From the NCBI GenBank assembly GCA_002412775.1, contig DHVT01000017.1:1-64000 (forward strand): 64,000 nucleotides of DNA. Direction: 5' to 3'. The position numbers and the translations under genes are program-made. Numbering within the stretch: position 1 is the stretch's first letter; each line of letters begins with the position of its first letter. The notes below the pieces were generated by a model. It was not told the origin of the DNA. It saw only the letters and a program-made list of their open reading frames with translations, and made no database searches. Positions 27,207-35,750 of the stretch are shown here, piece after piece. This stretch comes from Firmicutes bacterium UBA5201. GTDB taxonomy: Bacteria > Bacillota > Clostridia > Peptostreptococcales > Acidaminobacteraceae.

Positions 27207-28153
27207 GTGAAAGAAAAAAACTTCTCGAAGTCAAGAATATAAGTGTGGTTTTCGGCAGCAGGAAAAAAGCTTTCACAGCAGTGGATGATGTCAGTTTTGA
27301 TATCTACGAGGGTGAAACTTTCGGACTGGTGGGCGAATCCGGATCCGGAAAAACAACAATCGGTAGGGCAATCATTCGAATCAATGCGATCACTTCGGGA
27401 GAAATAATATTTGAAGATGAACGCATCAGTGGAAAGATTGACAAGAAAAAGGACAAGAAAGTCGTTCAAGACATTCAAATGATATTCCAAGACCCCATGT
27501 CTTCACTGAATGAACGTGCGAAAGTGGATTACATCGTCTCTGAAGGTCTTTACAATCTCAAGAACTATGCCAATGATGCGGAGCGTAAAAAAATCGTGGA
27601 TGAGGCATTGCTCGAAGTTGGACTTTTACCTGAATTCTCCAGTAGGTTTCCTCATGAATTTTCAGGTGGACAGCGACAGAGAATCGGCATAGCACGATCA
27701 CTGGTCATGCAACCGAAGTTCATCATCGCCGATGAACCCATTTCCGCACTGGACGTCTCCATCAGGGCTCAAGTGCTCAATTTGATGAATAGACTAAAGA
27801 AAGACCTCGGTCTTACCTACCTTTTCATTGCCCACGACTTGTCCATTGTACGTTTCATCACTGATCGGGTCGGCGTCATCCATAAAGGACGACTGGTTGA
27901 GCTGGCTGAAACAGAGGAACTTTACAACAATCCGTTGCACCCTTACACAAGAAGCCTTTTATCGGCTATCCCAATGCCAAATCCCAACTATGAAAAAAGC
28001 CGAAAGGTCATTTTCTACGATCCTGATCAGCACCAATATGATATCGAAGCACCAAAATGGGTTGAAATCAAAACAGGACACTTCATACTCGCCAACCAAC
28101 CCGAAATAGACACTTACAAGACCATGTTGGAATCCAACATCAAGGGGGAATAG
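27203..28153 (+). CDS. oppF: Oligopeptide ABC transporter ATPase (OppF type)
   Basis: A 316-residue ATPase with Walker A GESGSGKTTIGRA, Q-loop IFQDPMSSLNE, signature FSGGQRQRIGIARS, Walker B FIIADEPISALDVS and the HPYTRSLLSAIPMPNP extension. The start is set at the ATG 27203, which forms an ATGA overlap with the oppD stop and has GGGGG upstream, rather than at the in-frame ATG 15 bases earlier. Confidence 0.93.
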   Translation: MSERKKLLEVKNISVVFGSRKKAFTAVDDVSFDIYEGETFGLVGESGSGKTTIGRAIIRINAITSGEIIFEDERISGKIDKKKDKKVVQDIQMIFQDPMSSLNERAKVDYIVSEGLYNLKNYANDAERKKIVDEALLEVGLLPEFSSRFPHEFSGGQRQRIGIARSLVMQPKFIIADEPISALDVSIRAQVLNLMNRLKKDLGLTYLFIAHDLSIVRFITDRVGVIHKGRLVELAETEELYNNPLHPYTRSLLSAIPMPNPNYEKSRKVIFYDPDQHQYDIEAPKWVEIKTGHFILANQPEIDTYKTMLESNIKGE

Positions 28154-28156
28154 ACT

Positions 28157-29131
28157 ATGCAAAACAATTTGCTTATTTGGGAACCCAAATCTTACGATCA
28201 GCCTTTTCATCTCGAAAAAGACAGTTTGACCGCCGAATGGGTCTCAGAAGTCAAAGAAGTGGGACCATTTGAACGCCTGGTTGTCTCATGGAACTCAACA
28301 ACTCATGAAAACACCAACATCGAAGTTTGGATCAGAGTCAGGACTTCACAAAACTGGAGCATGTGGTTCAGTTATGGCAAATGGACAACCGATGGCAACA
28401 ATACCGGAAGTTTTTCTGGACAAAAGGACAATTTCGCCCGTTTGGACATCGATGAGTTGGTGGTGCATTCAGGACCTGGAGAAGCTGTTCAGGTGAAATT
28501 GGCTCTGACCAGAAAACATTCTGAAGTTATGTCGCCGACAGTCAAGTCGGTATACGCATCGCTCAGCACGCCGGCGAATCGCCATGAGTCCGCTGTCGGT
28601 TCGGAAGATATTCATCTTGTTGTTCCCACTCGCTCCCAGCTTGTTGTTGAGGAAATCGGAAATATCATATGCAGTCCAACCTCCATATCCATGGTCTTTG
28701 AATATTATGGTCTCGACCTTCCCACCGAACAAGTCGCCAAAGGCACCATAGACAATGGCACTTCCATCTATGGAAACTGGTCCTACAACGTTGCCTATGC
28801 CGGCGAATGCGGTTATAACGCTTACATCGAATACTGTGACAGCTTTGATAATGTCATATCACTTTTAAAGCAAGGCATTCCGGTTGTCGCTTCCATAAGG
28901 ACCAAAGATGTCAGCGAATTGGAAGGTGCCACACAAGCTTATCCGAGCGGACACCTGATCGTCGTGACCGGTATTGAACATAGCGATCGCGGTATGATGG
29001 TTTGTGTCAACGACCCCGCTACGAAAAATATTGAAAATGTATCCAGAAAATATAGATACGATCAATTCATAAAAGCTTGGAAACATTTGATTTATGTAAT
29101 AAAGAGGCCTTCTTATGCGATTGACAGTTGA
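28157..29131 (+). CDS. C39-like cysteine peptidase with N-terminal beta domain
   Basis: A 324-residue protein without a signal peptide. Residues about 170-310 fit the papain-like Peptidase_C39_2 fold, with the catalytic Cys in GNIICSPTSISMVFEYYG, His in SGHLIVVTGIE and Asp/Asn in CVNDPA. Residues 1-150 appear beta-rich (WIRVRTSQNWSMWFSYGKW) and are unassigned. It starts 3 bases after oppF with GGGGGA upstream and overlaps the M19 gene by 17 bases, so it is part of the operon. Likely an intracellular peptidase for imported peptides; the exact bond cleaved is unknown. Confidence 0.8.
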   Translation: MQNNLLIWEPKSYDQPFHLEKDSLTAEWVSEVKEVGPFERLVVSWNSTTHENTNIEVWIRVRTSQNWSMWFSYGKWTTDGNNTGSFSGQKDNFARLDIDELVVHSGPGEAVQVKLALTRKHSEVMSPTVKSVYASLSTPANRHESAVGSEDIHLVVPTRSQLVVEEIGNIICSPTSISMVFEYYGLDLPTEQVAKGTIDNGTSIYGNWSYNVAYAGECGYNAYIEYCDSFDNVISLLKQGIPVVASIRTKDVSELEGATQAYPSGHLIVVTGIEHSDRGMMVCVNDPATKNIENVSRKYRYDQFIKAWKHLIYVIKRPSYAIDS

Positions 29132-30356
29132 TGCGCATAATGACACCTTGATGAAAATCATCGATGAGGACGATTGGACTTTTTCGGCCGATATAGGGCT
29201 CAGGACGGACTTTCATATCGATCTTGACAAACTGGACACCGGACAGGTAAATGTCGCTCTCTTCGCGGCATTTACGGATGATTTGGGCAAACCAGATCTC
29301 AACAACAGCCGTTTGCTCTCGATGATGCAAGCGCTCGACACGACAGTGGCGATCCATTCGGACAGGATGGCAAAAGGGTATGACTATCAGGGCATCATCA
29401 ACTCCATTGAAGCCCATAAATTCGTGGCTGTCCAGACCATTGAAGGCGCCTATTCCCTCAACGAAAAGAATGCATTCGATTTGCTCAAACAATACCACGA
29501 TCTAGGCGTACGGGTCATCACATTGGTATGGGACCACTCCAACGCTCTTGGCGAAGGCACAAAGAAAATGAACGCTCTTGGCGAACCCACATCTGGTGGA
29601 TTGACGGAGCTTGGAAAAAAAGTTGTCAGAACCATGAATGAACTGGGAATCCTCGTAGATGTGTCGCATATGGATGAGGAAACATTCGAGTCCACGATCC
29701 AGGCATCCAACAAACCGCTTATAGCCACACATTCAGGCGCTTATTCGGTCAAACCCCATGTCAGGAATCTCAAAGACAGCCAACTTAAAGCCATAGCCGA
29801 TTCAGGTGGTGTGGTGCATGTCGTATTCTGTCGCTTTTTTATTGGTGATGTCCATTCGGGAGTCGATGTTCTTGTCGATCACATCGAACACATCATCAAC
29901 TGTATCGGAGAAGACCACGTCGGTCTAGGGTCGGACTTCGATGGTGCAACAATGCCAGTGGACATCCCGGACATATCCTATATGCAGCTCGTCGCAAAAA
30001 CAATGCATAATCGAGGGTTCAGCGACAGCACAATTGACAAAGTCATGGGACTCAACTCACTTAGACTGCTTGATGAAATGAACTTGTCCCCTTCCACTCA
30101 AGTGGATCGCTCAATAACTTTGAGTAGTGGCGGCATCAATCGATTTGAGATGGAAGCCGATGATATGGACATTACAATAGGTGCGGAATTCTGGTTGAAC
30201 GGCATCCATTATGACGCTTGGATGGATGCATCATCCAATCACTTGTACAGCCTGATCAACGATCCACTTAAGGAACGTTTTTACGTCGCTACATTTGAGT
30301 ACACGGACAAATCCGGTCAAGTGCAACGAACAACACAAATCATCCAAACAATATGA
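29115..30356 (+). CDS. M19 membrane-dipeptidase family (renal dipeptidase-like) with C-terminal extension
   Basis: A 413-residue zinc dipeptidase. The metal ligands are recognisable: DAHNDTL (residues 6-12), the bridging Glu in TIEGAYSL, ATHSGAYSVKPHVRNL and GLGSDFDGA. M19 enzymes cleave dipeptides, often with a C-terminal D-residue. The core ends near residue 325. About 85 extra residues (FWLNGIHYDAWMDASSNHLYSL and beyond) follow, beta-strand-like and unassigned. There is no signal peptide. Last gene of the transporter operon, followed by a terminator. Confidence 0.88.
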   Translation: MRLTVDAHNDTLMKIIDEDDWTFSADIGLRTDFHIDLDKLDTGQVNVALFAAFTDDLGKPDLNNSRLLSMMQALDTTVAIHSDRMAKGYDYQGIINSIEAHKFVAVQTIEGAYSLNEKNAFDLLKQYHDLGVRVITLVWDHSNALGEGTKKMNALGEPTSGGLTELGKKVVRTMNELGILVDVSHMDEETFESTIQASNKPLIATHSGAYSVKPHVRNLKDSQLKAIADSGGVVHVVFCRFFIGDVHSGVDVLVDHIEHIINCIGEDHVGLGSDFDGATMPVDIPDISYMQLVAKTMHNRGFSDSTIDKVMGLNSLRLLDEMNLSPSTQVDRSITLSSGGINRFEMEADDMDITIGAEFWLNGIHYDAWMDASSNHLYSLINDPLKERFYVATFEYTDKSGQVQRTTQIIQTI

Positions 30357-30365
30357 TGACCTATA

Positions 30366-30403
30366 AAAAATCCCGACTGCATCGTTAAGCAATCGGGATT
30401 TTT
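30366..30403. terminator. Bidirectional terminator between M19 and dppA genes
   Basis: AAAAATCCCGA/TCGGGATTTTT, extended inward by TGC/GCA across one mismatch, with an 8-base loop. It serves both the rightward operon and the leftward dppA. Confidence 0.88.
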
Positions 30404-30405
30404 AA

Positions 30406-31203
30406 TTATAATACGAATGAGATCATTCGAAGTACTTCAAAATAATCATCTGCCTCAAATCGGAGCGTGAGGTCATCGGCAATTTCCATGCCAGGATAAA
30501 AGGACTTACGTCTCATGACCTTGTGTTCCCTGAACATCAATTCCACTTCAAAGTGTTCAGGCAAAATGGTTTTGGCCATCTTCAGATCCTGTCTGAGAGC
30601 ATCGGAAGCCCCCTTTTCAATCCACTCGATTGTGGAAACCGGTGATTCGTTGATGGTCAGTCCACCCTTTCCATCTTTTACAGCAACCGACTTCAGCATC
30701 GGATGGATCTCGTGTGAATCCTCACATAGCATCGCATCGCCAGAAAGGAATACAGTCGGAACGCCCTCGTATGCTGCGGCGTAGCTATAAATCAGAAATT
30801 CACTGGCCCACTGTCCATTGATTTTCATCCTATATGGAACAGATGACATTGTATGGGACAGTGGATTACCTGGTCTTCCCGCTGCGGCATGATAACCGAC
30901 GAACATGGCGGCATCGAAACTGGAATCGATGCCTTCCACCATGGAGTAAGGGTGACCACTCCAGTTCCTGATCAATTTTACTCCAGCAGGCAATTGAGTG
31001 ATGTCAATATTTGTGCCGGATGAATGCGAATCCTTGACCACCACTTCTGTAGCTCCCGCAGCAAATGCGCCTTTACAGGCGGCGACGACTTCTTTGGTCA
31101 TTTGATCTGCGAATCTTGCATAAAAGGGACTGTTTCGATCACATTCCTCCCACAAAGTTGTTCCTGTGACACCTTCCATGTCTGCACTTATAAATACTTT
31201 CAT
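30406..31203 (-). CDS. dppA: D-aminopeptidase DppA (M55)
   Basis: A 265-residue zinc peptidase of family M55, which acts on D-Ala-D-Ala and related peptides. Visible ligands are Asp8 and Glu10 in FISADMEGVTG, His in VVKDSHSSGTNI, His in FVGYHAAAG and the FLSGDAMLCEDSHEI segment. Length matches B. subtilis DppA. GGGAGG precedes the ATG. Transcribed alone toward the Opp operon from a third -24/-12 promoter, so it appears to be co-regulated with the transporter. Confidence 0.93.
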   Translation of the reverse strand: MKVFISADMEGVTGTTLWEECDRNSPFYARFADQMTKEVVAACKGAFAAGATEVVVKDSHSSGTNIDITQLPAGVKLIRNWSGHPYSMVEGIDSSFDAAMFVGYHAAAGRPGNPLSHTMSSVPYRMKINGQWASEFLIYSYAAAYEGVPTVFLSGDAMLCEDSHEIHPMLKSVAVKDGKGGLTINESPVSTIEWIEKGASDALRQDLKMAKTILPEHFEVELMFREHKVMRRKSFYPGMEIADDLTLRFEADDYFEVLRMISFVL

Positions 31204-31242
31204 CTTGTCCTCCCAATGTTTTATTTGCTTCTATCCATATTA

Positions 31243-31271
31243 TTGCAATTCCCATGCCAATACGCTATAAT
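31243..31271 (+). promoter_or_regulatory. Sigma-A promoter of the DEAD-box helicase gene
   Basis: TTGCAA (31243-31248), a 17-base spacer and TATAAT (31266-31271), about 40 bases before the TTG start codon. The -35 hexamer coincides with the -12 element of the opposing dppA promoter. Confidence 0.7.
31244..31260 (-). promoter_or_regulatory. Sigma-54 (-24/-12) promoter of dppA
   Basis: On the minus strand TTGGCATGGGAATTGCA, with GG and GC correctly spaced. The predicted transcript starts about 30 bases before the dppA ATG. It overlaps the -35 region of the divergent helicase promoter. Confidence 0.9.
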
Positions 31272-31310
31272 AATACGTTATGACACCAACAAAAGAAATG
31301 AGGTACATTT

Positions 31311-32426
31311 TTGAACTTTTATAAACTGGGCATCCGTTCAGATCTGGTATATGCACTAGAATGCCAAAACATACTGACACCGACGCCCATCCAACAATTG
31401 GCCATACCTAATATTAATAAAGGCAGAGATCTTCTGGCTGAGGCGCAAACCGGAACCGGAAAAACCATGGCTTTCCTTTTGCCCGCTTTCCAAGCCATCG
31501 ATCCCTCGCTGCAATCCATACAGATTCTGATCCTAACGCCCACAAGAGAACTGGCGCTACAGATTACAGGTGTCGCAAGGACACTTTCCGAAGTCGTTCC
31601 AATCGGAATTCTGGCAGCTTATGGCGGACAGGATGTCAACGCACAGCTCAGCAAACTCAAAGAGAATGTCCATATGGTCATTGGCACTCCCGGAAGAATT
31701 CTCGATCATATCCGAAGAGGTTCCATCAATTTTGATGCTCTTGCTATGTTTGTTGTGGATGAAGCCGATCAAATGTTTCATATCGGATTCAAAAAAGACG
31801 TGGATGCGATTATCGAGGCACTTCCCTCACACCGTCAGACACTCTGTTTTTCAGCAACTCTAAGCCATACGGTCGATGGTTTTTCAGGCAATCATCTCAA
31901 CGACCCAGTGGTTGTGATCGCCCCTAAAAAGCAAATTACACTTGAAAAAATCACCCAATCCGTGATTCATACATCCAATCGCAAGAAGTTCGATGATTTG
32001 AAGACCATTCTAGACAAAGAGCGGCCGAACAAGGCCATGATCTTTTGCAGAAGCCGTTTGGGAACACACGCATTATACGAGGAGATGCTTGAGGCCGGTT
32101 ATGATGTTGAAGCCCTTCATGGGGATCTGACCCAAGCCAAACGAGAATTCGTGATGGCATCCTTCAAAGATGGAAAACTGAAGTACCTTGTTGCAACAGA
32201 TGTGGCTTCAAGGGGACTCGACGTTGAAGGCATAACGCATGTCATCAATTACAATTTGCCTGATGACCCTGAAAATTATGTGCATAGGATCGGCAGAACC
32301 GGTCGCGCTGGTGAAAGCGGTGTGGCAATCACCCTATTGACAGAAAAAGACTCGAAAAGATTAGAGTCTATCGAGTCCTTTATTGATATGAAACTAGCCA
32401 CTGAAATAATACGCCCTAACCTTTGA
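31311..32426 (+). CDS. DEAD-box ATP-dependent RNA helicase
   Basis: A 371-residue minimal two-domain helicase. It contains the Q motif (TPTPIQQLAIP), motif I AQTGTGKT, Ia PTRELALQ, II VVDEADQM, III SAT, V ATDVASRGLD and VI HRIGRTGRAG. It lacks the C-terminal RNA-binding extension of DeaD/CshA, so it may be RhlE-like. The start is TTG 31311 with GAGGT upstream, and the Q-motif position supports it. The last 33 bases overlap moeA on the opposite strand. Confidence 0.92.
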   Translation: MNFYKLGIRSDLVYALECQNILTPTPIQQLAIPNINKGRDLLAEAQTGTGKTMAFLLPAFQAIDPSLQSIQILILTPTRELALQITGVARTLSEVVPIGILAAYGGQDVNAQLSKLKENVHMVIGTPGRILDHIRRGSINFDALAMFVVDEADQMFHIGFKKDVDAIIEALPSHRQTLCFSATLSHTVDGFSGNHLNDPVVVIAPKKQITLEKITQSVIHTSNRKKFDDLKTILDKERPNKAMIFCRSRLGTHALYEEMLEAGYDVEALHGDLTQAKREFVMASFKDGKLKYLVATDVASRGLDVEGITHVINYNLPDDPENYVHRIGRTGRAGESGVAITLLTEKDSKRLESIESFIDMKLATEIIRPNL

Positions 32427-33608
32427 TCCCTCATACAATAGATCCACTTCCTTTGGAATGATGACATACCCATTGGAACCTGTCAACAGTGTGATCATAC
32501 CTGATTTTCCGGAAGTCGGCACAGCCACAAATTGGTTGTCGACTTCTTTTATTTGGACCATCTGATAGGTCGTTCTTCCTTTTGCCGGGCGAACAGTTCT
32601 GGAAAGTGTCACATCGACGCTTTTATGTCTTGGGATTTCATATCCCCAGCTTCTAAGAATCTCTGATGACAACAGCTCAAAAACGATGATCGACGACACA
32701 GGATGACCCGGAAGGCCTATAACCGGTTTGTCTCCGTGCTTGGAAACAATCGTCGGTTTCCCGGGTTTGATGGCCATGCCATTGATGAGAACCCCCTCGT
32801 CACAGATTTCGTCGAGCAGTTCATAGGTATAATCTTTTTCTCCCACCGAACTGCCACCGGAAATAAAGACAAGGTCCGATTTTGATATGGCGTCCTCAAT
32901 AGTTGCTTTGATCTCATCATAATCATCTCTTACTATCTTACGCATCACCACATGCATGCCTTGCTTTTGAGCTATGGATGCAAGTGTGAATGTATTGATC
33001 TCTCTGATTTGGCCGGTTTTAAGCGGCTCGTTTGACTCAGTGAGTTCATCTCCTGTTGAAACAAACGTCACTCTTGGGCATCCCATCACTTCAACTTGAT
33101 AGTGACCCAGCGCTGCCAGCGCTCCAATTTCATGCGTTCCAATTCTCGTTCCTTTAGTCAATACCACCTGTCCGATCGACATATCCGATCCGCGTTCAAT
33201 TATATTTTCACGCTCAACAAATGTTCCTTTGAAAGCAACTCTATCCTCAGAGATTATTTCCGTATCTTCAATCATGACCATAGTCTCAGTACCCTCAGGA
33301 ATCATTCCGCCTGTCGGAACATATACACACTCACCCTTCTCGAGTATACTTGAGTTGTCACTTCCCATATGGGATTCGCCAGCTTTTTTTAGGGTACATG
33401 GGGCATCTATGAATTTTACAGCATACCCGTCCACAGTTGATTTTGAGAAATCAGGGATCATTTCACTGCTTACGACATCACTGGCCAAATATCTTCCAAA
33501 AGCATGAATCAATTCCACCATCTCAAATTGTTCATGGGTTTTTCCGAAAAAAACGTGAATGTCACTCAATACTTTTTCAATTGGGTTCAATATCATTTTC
33601 TGTTTCAT
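32394..33608 (-). CDS. moeA: Molybdopterin molybdenumtransferase MoeA
   Basis: A 404-residue protein catalysing molybdate insertion into adenylated molybdopterin. The features are the N-terminal SKSTVDGYAVK motif, the central MoCF domain with FVSTGDEL, FISGGSSVGEKDYTYELL and GLPGHPVSS, and the C-terminal MoeA domain IV. GGAGG precedes the ATG. The 5' end overlaps the mobA-like gene by 32 bases. Last gene in the leftward molybdenum block, and it overlaps the helicase gene end to end. Confidence 0.93.
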   Translation of the reverse strand: MKQKMILNPIEKVLSDIHVFFGKTHEQFEMVELIHAFGRYLASDVVSSEMIPDFSKSTVDGYAVKFIDAPCTLKKAGESHMGSDNSSILEKGECVYVPTGGMIPEGTETMVMIEDTEIISEDRVAFKGTFVERENIIERGSDMSIGQVVLTKGTRIGTHEIGALAALGHYQVEVMGCPRVTFVSTGDELTESNEPLKTGQIREINTFTLASIAQKQGMHVVMRKIVRDDYDEIKATIEDAISKSDLVFISGGSSVGEKDYTYELLDEICDEGVLINGMAIKPGKPTIVSKHGDKPVIGLPGHPVSSIIVFELLSSEILRSWGYEIPRHKSVDVTLSRTVRPAKGRTTYQMVQIKEVDNQFVAVPTSGKSGMITLLTGSNGYVIIPKEVDLLYEGSKVRAYYFSG

Positions 33609-34206
33609 GTCGCCTCCACCATTCCATTATCGATTCGTATGCCTCTTCAGTATCAATGTCATCAAAAAATTCGGAACTATCGATTTCACATTCATAAACA
33701 GCATCGGGATGTTGCCTAATCACAACTTTACCCCCTTGATCGCCTTCAATCTTCCTGATTTCACTGAAAAACGAGCGGTCAAAAAGCACCGGAGCTCCTT
33801 TTTTATCCGTCCGGGTATTCACAGGAACGATAATTTTTCCTTTTTTCATTGCAAATGCATCGATTATGGCATTGATCCCTTCAACATGGATGAGCGGCTG
33901 ATCGCCCATCGCAAAAAGAACCCCCTCAACCCCTGTTCTCGGCAATGTCTCCATGCCTTTGACGATTGAAGTGCTCTGGCCTTTTTCATATTGGTCATTG
34001 TATAGCAATCGAACCGGATAATACTTCAGCAATTTTCGAACAAATTCATGATCTCGTCCGGAAACCACTATGACATAATCCACTTTGGATGACAATACTG
34101 TTTTGACCACATGCTCTATGACAGTTGTCTCGCCTAACGGCAATAACAATTTATTTTTCTTCATTCGTGATGAGAGTCCCGCTGCAAGTATCACCGCTAC
34201 TATCAT
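33577..34206 (-). CDS. MobA/MocA-like nucleotidyltransferase (molybdenum cofactor cytidylyl/guanylyltransferase)
   Basis: A 209-residue NTP transferase. The N-terminus AVILAAGLSSRMKKNKLLLP is the nucleotide-binding motif, and FAMGDQPL contains the metal-binding Asp. It should attach CMP (as MocA does for xanthine dehydrogenase-type enzymes) or GMP to molybdopterin. MocA is favoured because the locus encodes XDH-family hydroxylases with XdhC, YqeB and YqeC. AGGAGA precedes the ATG, and it overlaps yqeC by 56 bases. Confidence 0.88.
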   Translation of the reverse strand: MIVAVILAAGLSSRMKKNKLLLPLGETTVIEHVVKTVLSSKVDYVIVVSGRDHEFVRKLLKYYPVRLLYNDQYEKGQSTSIVKGMETLPRTGVEGVLFAMGDQPLIHVEGINAIIDAFAMKKGKIIVPVNTRTDKKGAPVLFDRSFFSEIRKIEGDQGGKVVIRQHPDAVYECEIDSSEFFDDIDTEEAYESIMEWWRRHETENDIEPN

Positions 34207-34957
34207 ATTCTCTCCTAATAACCATCATTTCCTTGCTTTCTTCCATTTCAGCAACGACAATCGCCGAAATCCAACTTGGCAATGCCTCAAAAAACCTTTT
34301 GAAGTCCATGTCGATTTCCAGTAGTGAAATCTTATTCAGCAGAAGGATCACCTCTGCTTGATCCGGTATATCCCTACCCAATCCTTCAGGATGGGATATT
34401 AGCCTGATCAGATGGTCACTGTCAATTTTTTCATTTGACCTCGCACCAGTGATTCCACAAAATTCTCCGAGTCGATGAATCCACTCCTTTGATACTGGCT
34501 TACCTAATCCGTCCAGTCCCAAAACAATGACCACAATATCTGATTTTTCCGGTATGACCGGTTCATGATCGGAATGGGCTTTGATGGGTCTGTGTTTCGC
34601 ACCATCCGCCTCATTCAAAATGATCATTCGTCTTTTCTCAACAACAAAAGCGTCCAACACAGAAGGTTCAACGCCTTTCACTTTTTTATCGTTCTCTTCA
34701 TGAACACGCGAAAAAAACCCAACTGCTCCATTTGCATCGGGATTGAAACCAGGCAATTCATTTAAATAAATCTCATTGACTTGATCTGGACCCGGTCTGA
34801 ACATGGCGGTGGTAGATGTCACGAGGACACTATAATCCCTACTCAATATTTTGCTTAGTCCATAAAGTGTAGTTGTTTTTCCACCTCCACCTATGATGGA
34901 GACCAGACAAGTATCGTTCTCATTAAATTTGGCTTTAATCCGTTCTACTAAAAACAT
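34151..34957 (-). CDS. yqeC: YqeC family selenium-dependent molybdenum hydroxylase accessory protein
   Basis: A 268-residue putative P-loop protein with Walker A-like SIIGGGGKTTTLYGL (from about residue 17), LVTSTTAMF, NEADGAKHRPIKAH and VVIVLGLDGLGK. The YqeC family is a genomic marker of selenium-dependent molybdenum hydroxylases. The start is the ATG at 34957 with GGAGGC immediately upstream; the frame is open further to 35062 but that part lies within yqeB. The 23-base overlap with yqeB suggests translational coupling. Confidence 0.88.
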   Translation of the reverse strand: MFLVERIKAKFNENDTCLVSIIGGGGKTTTLYGLSKILSRDYSVLVTSTTAMFRPGPDQVNEIYLNELPGFNPDANGAVGFFSRVHEENDKKVKGVEPSVLDAFVVEKRRMIILNEADGAKHRPIKAHSDHEPVIPEKSDIVVIVLGLDGLGKPVSKEWIHRLGEFCGITGARSNEKIDSDHLIRLISHPEGLGRDIPDQAEVILLLNKISLLEIDMDFKRFFEALPSWISAIVVAEMEESKEMMVIRREYDSSGDTCSGTLITNEEK

Positions 34958-35750
34958 CGCGCCTCCATAAAATGGCTTCAAGAACTCCACCGGCGATATT
35001 TCTTCCTTTTTCACTGATTGTATAGCAATATTCTGTGATCCCACGAGGATCCACATCACCAACTTTCATACCTTTAGTGATCTCTACATTGTCATGGATC
35101 AAGCCTCTTAAGACACCTTCGACTTCAGAGATCACAGGCATGTCATCCACATAAGCGATGGTCTCGTTTTTTTCGATGTGATCCCCGATCTTTTTCAGTG
35201 ATCTGATAACCCCATCACAAGGTGCCCGCAACACTCTTTCTTTAGTGTATCCAGCGATGTCACCGGGACAGTGTGTGTTTTCCTTGGCATATCCCACATA
35301 AATCAATCTTCCCAAATCATGACCTCTGGCAGTTTCTATGACGACATGGGCATCCTCACCTGCATTGATCTCAGGTCCAAGTCCAATGACAATTTCCGCT
35401 TTGTCCAAATTGTAATCCACTTTCTTCTTGGAAAGAGTCGCATCCACAAATATGTCCGGTTTGAACGATTCCATGATTACTGCTTCATTGCATGTCAGAA
35501 CAGGAATCTTGTTCGCATTGAGCAACGCGTCGATTTCGTCGACATGTTTGCAATAAATCGCTTCTATGCCTTCCACAGAATGGGTGCCCTCATAGATTGC
35601 ACTTGAAAAAGACACTGTTCTACGGACCATTTTCGGATTCTCCAGTTCAGAGACAACAACTTTGAACCCGCTTTTGAACAATTTTTGTATGACAGCGGTG
35701 GCGAGATCGCCACCGCCTCTTACCAACACTTTATTTTGATTTTCAGTCAC
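34935..35750 (-). CDS. yqeB: YqeB (EF2563 family) selenium-dependent molybdenum hydroxylase system protein
   Basis: A 271-residue protein with an N-terminal Rossmann-like segment (VLVRGGGDLATAVIQKLFKSGF), a conserved Cys in PVLTCNEAVI, and a C-terminal biotinyl-lipoyl-like beta stretch (ERVLRAPCDGVIRSLKKIGD). The family co-occurs with yqeC and selD in genomes that use labile selenium in molybdenum hydroxylases; its reaction is not established to my knowledge. The GTG start at 35750 follows GGAGGCC and overlaps the xdhC stop by 8 bases. Confidence 0.9.
   Translation of the reverse strand: MTENQNKVLVRGGGDLATAVIQKLFKSGFKVVVSELENPKMVRRTVSFSSAIYEGTHSVEGIEAIYCKHVDEIDALLNANKIPVLTCNEAVIMESFKPDIFVDATLSKKKVDYNLDKAEIVIGLGPEINAGEDAHVVIETARGHDLGRLIYVGYAKENTHCPGDIAGYTKERVLRAPCDGVIRSLKKIGDHIEKNETIAYVDDMPVISEVEGVLRGLIHDNVEITKGMKVGDVDPRGITEYCYTISEKGRNIAGGVLEAILWRRDVFSRTD

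Noticed and set aside
26921..27490. A 189-residue open frame on the minus strand opposite oppD/oppF
   Set aside because: It lies wholly antisense to two well-supported ATPase genes, shows no recognisable domain, and its start falls inside a coding sequence.
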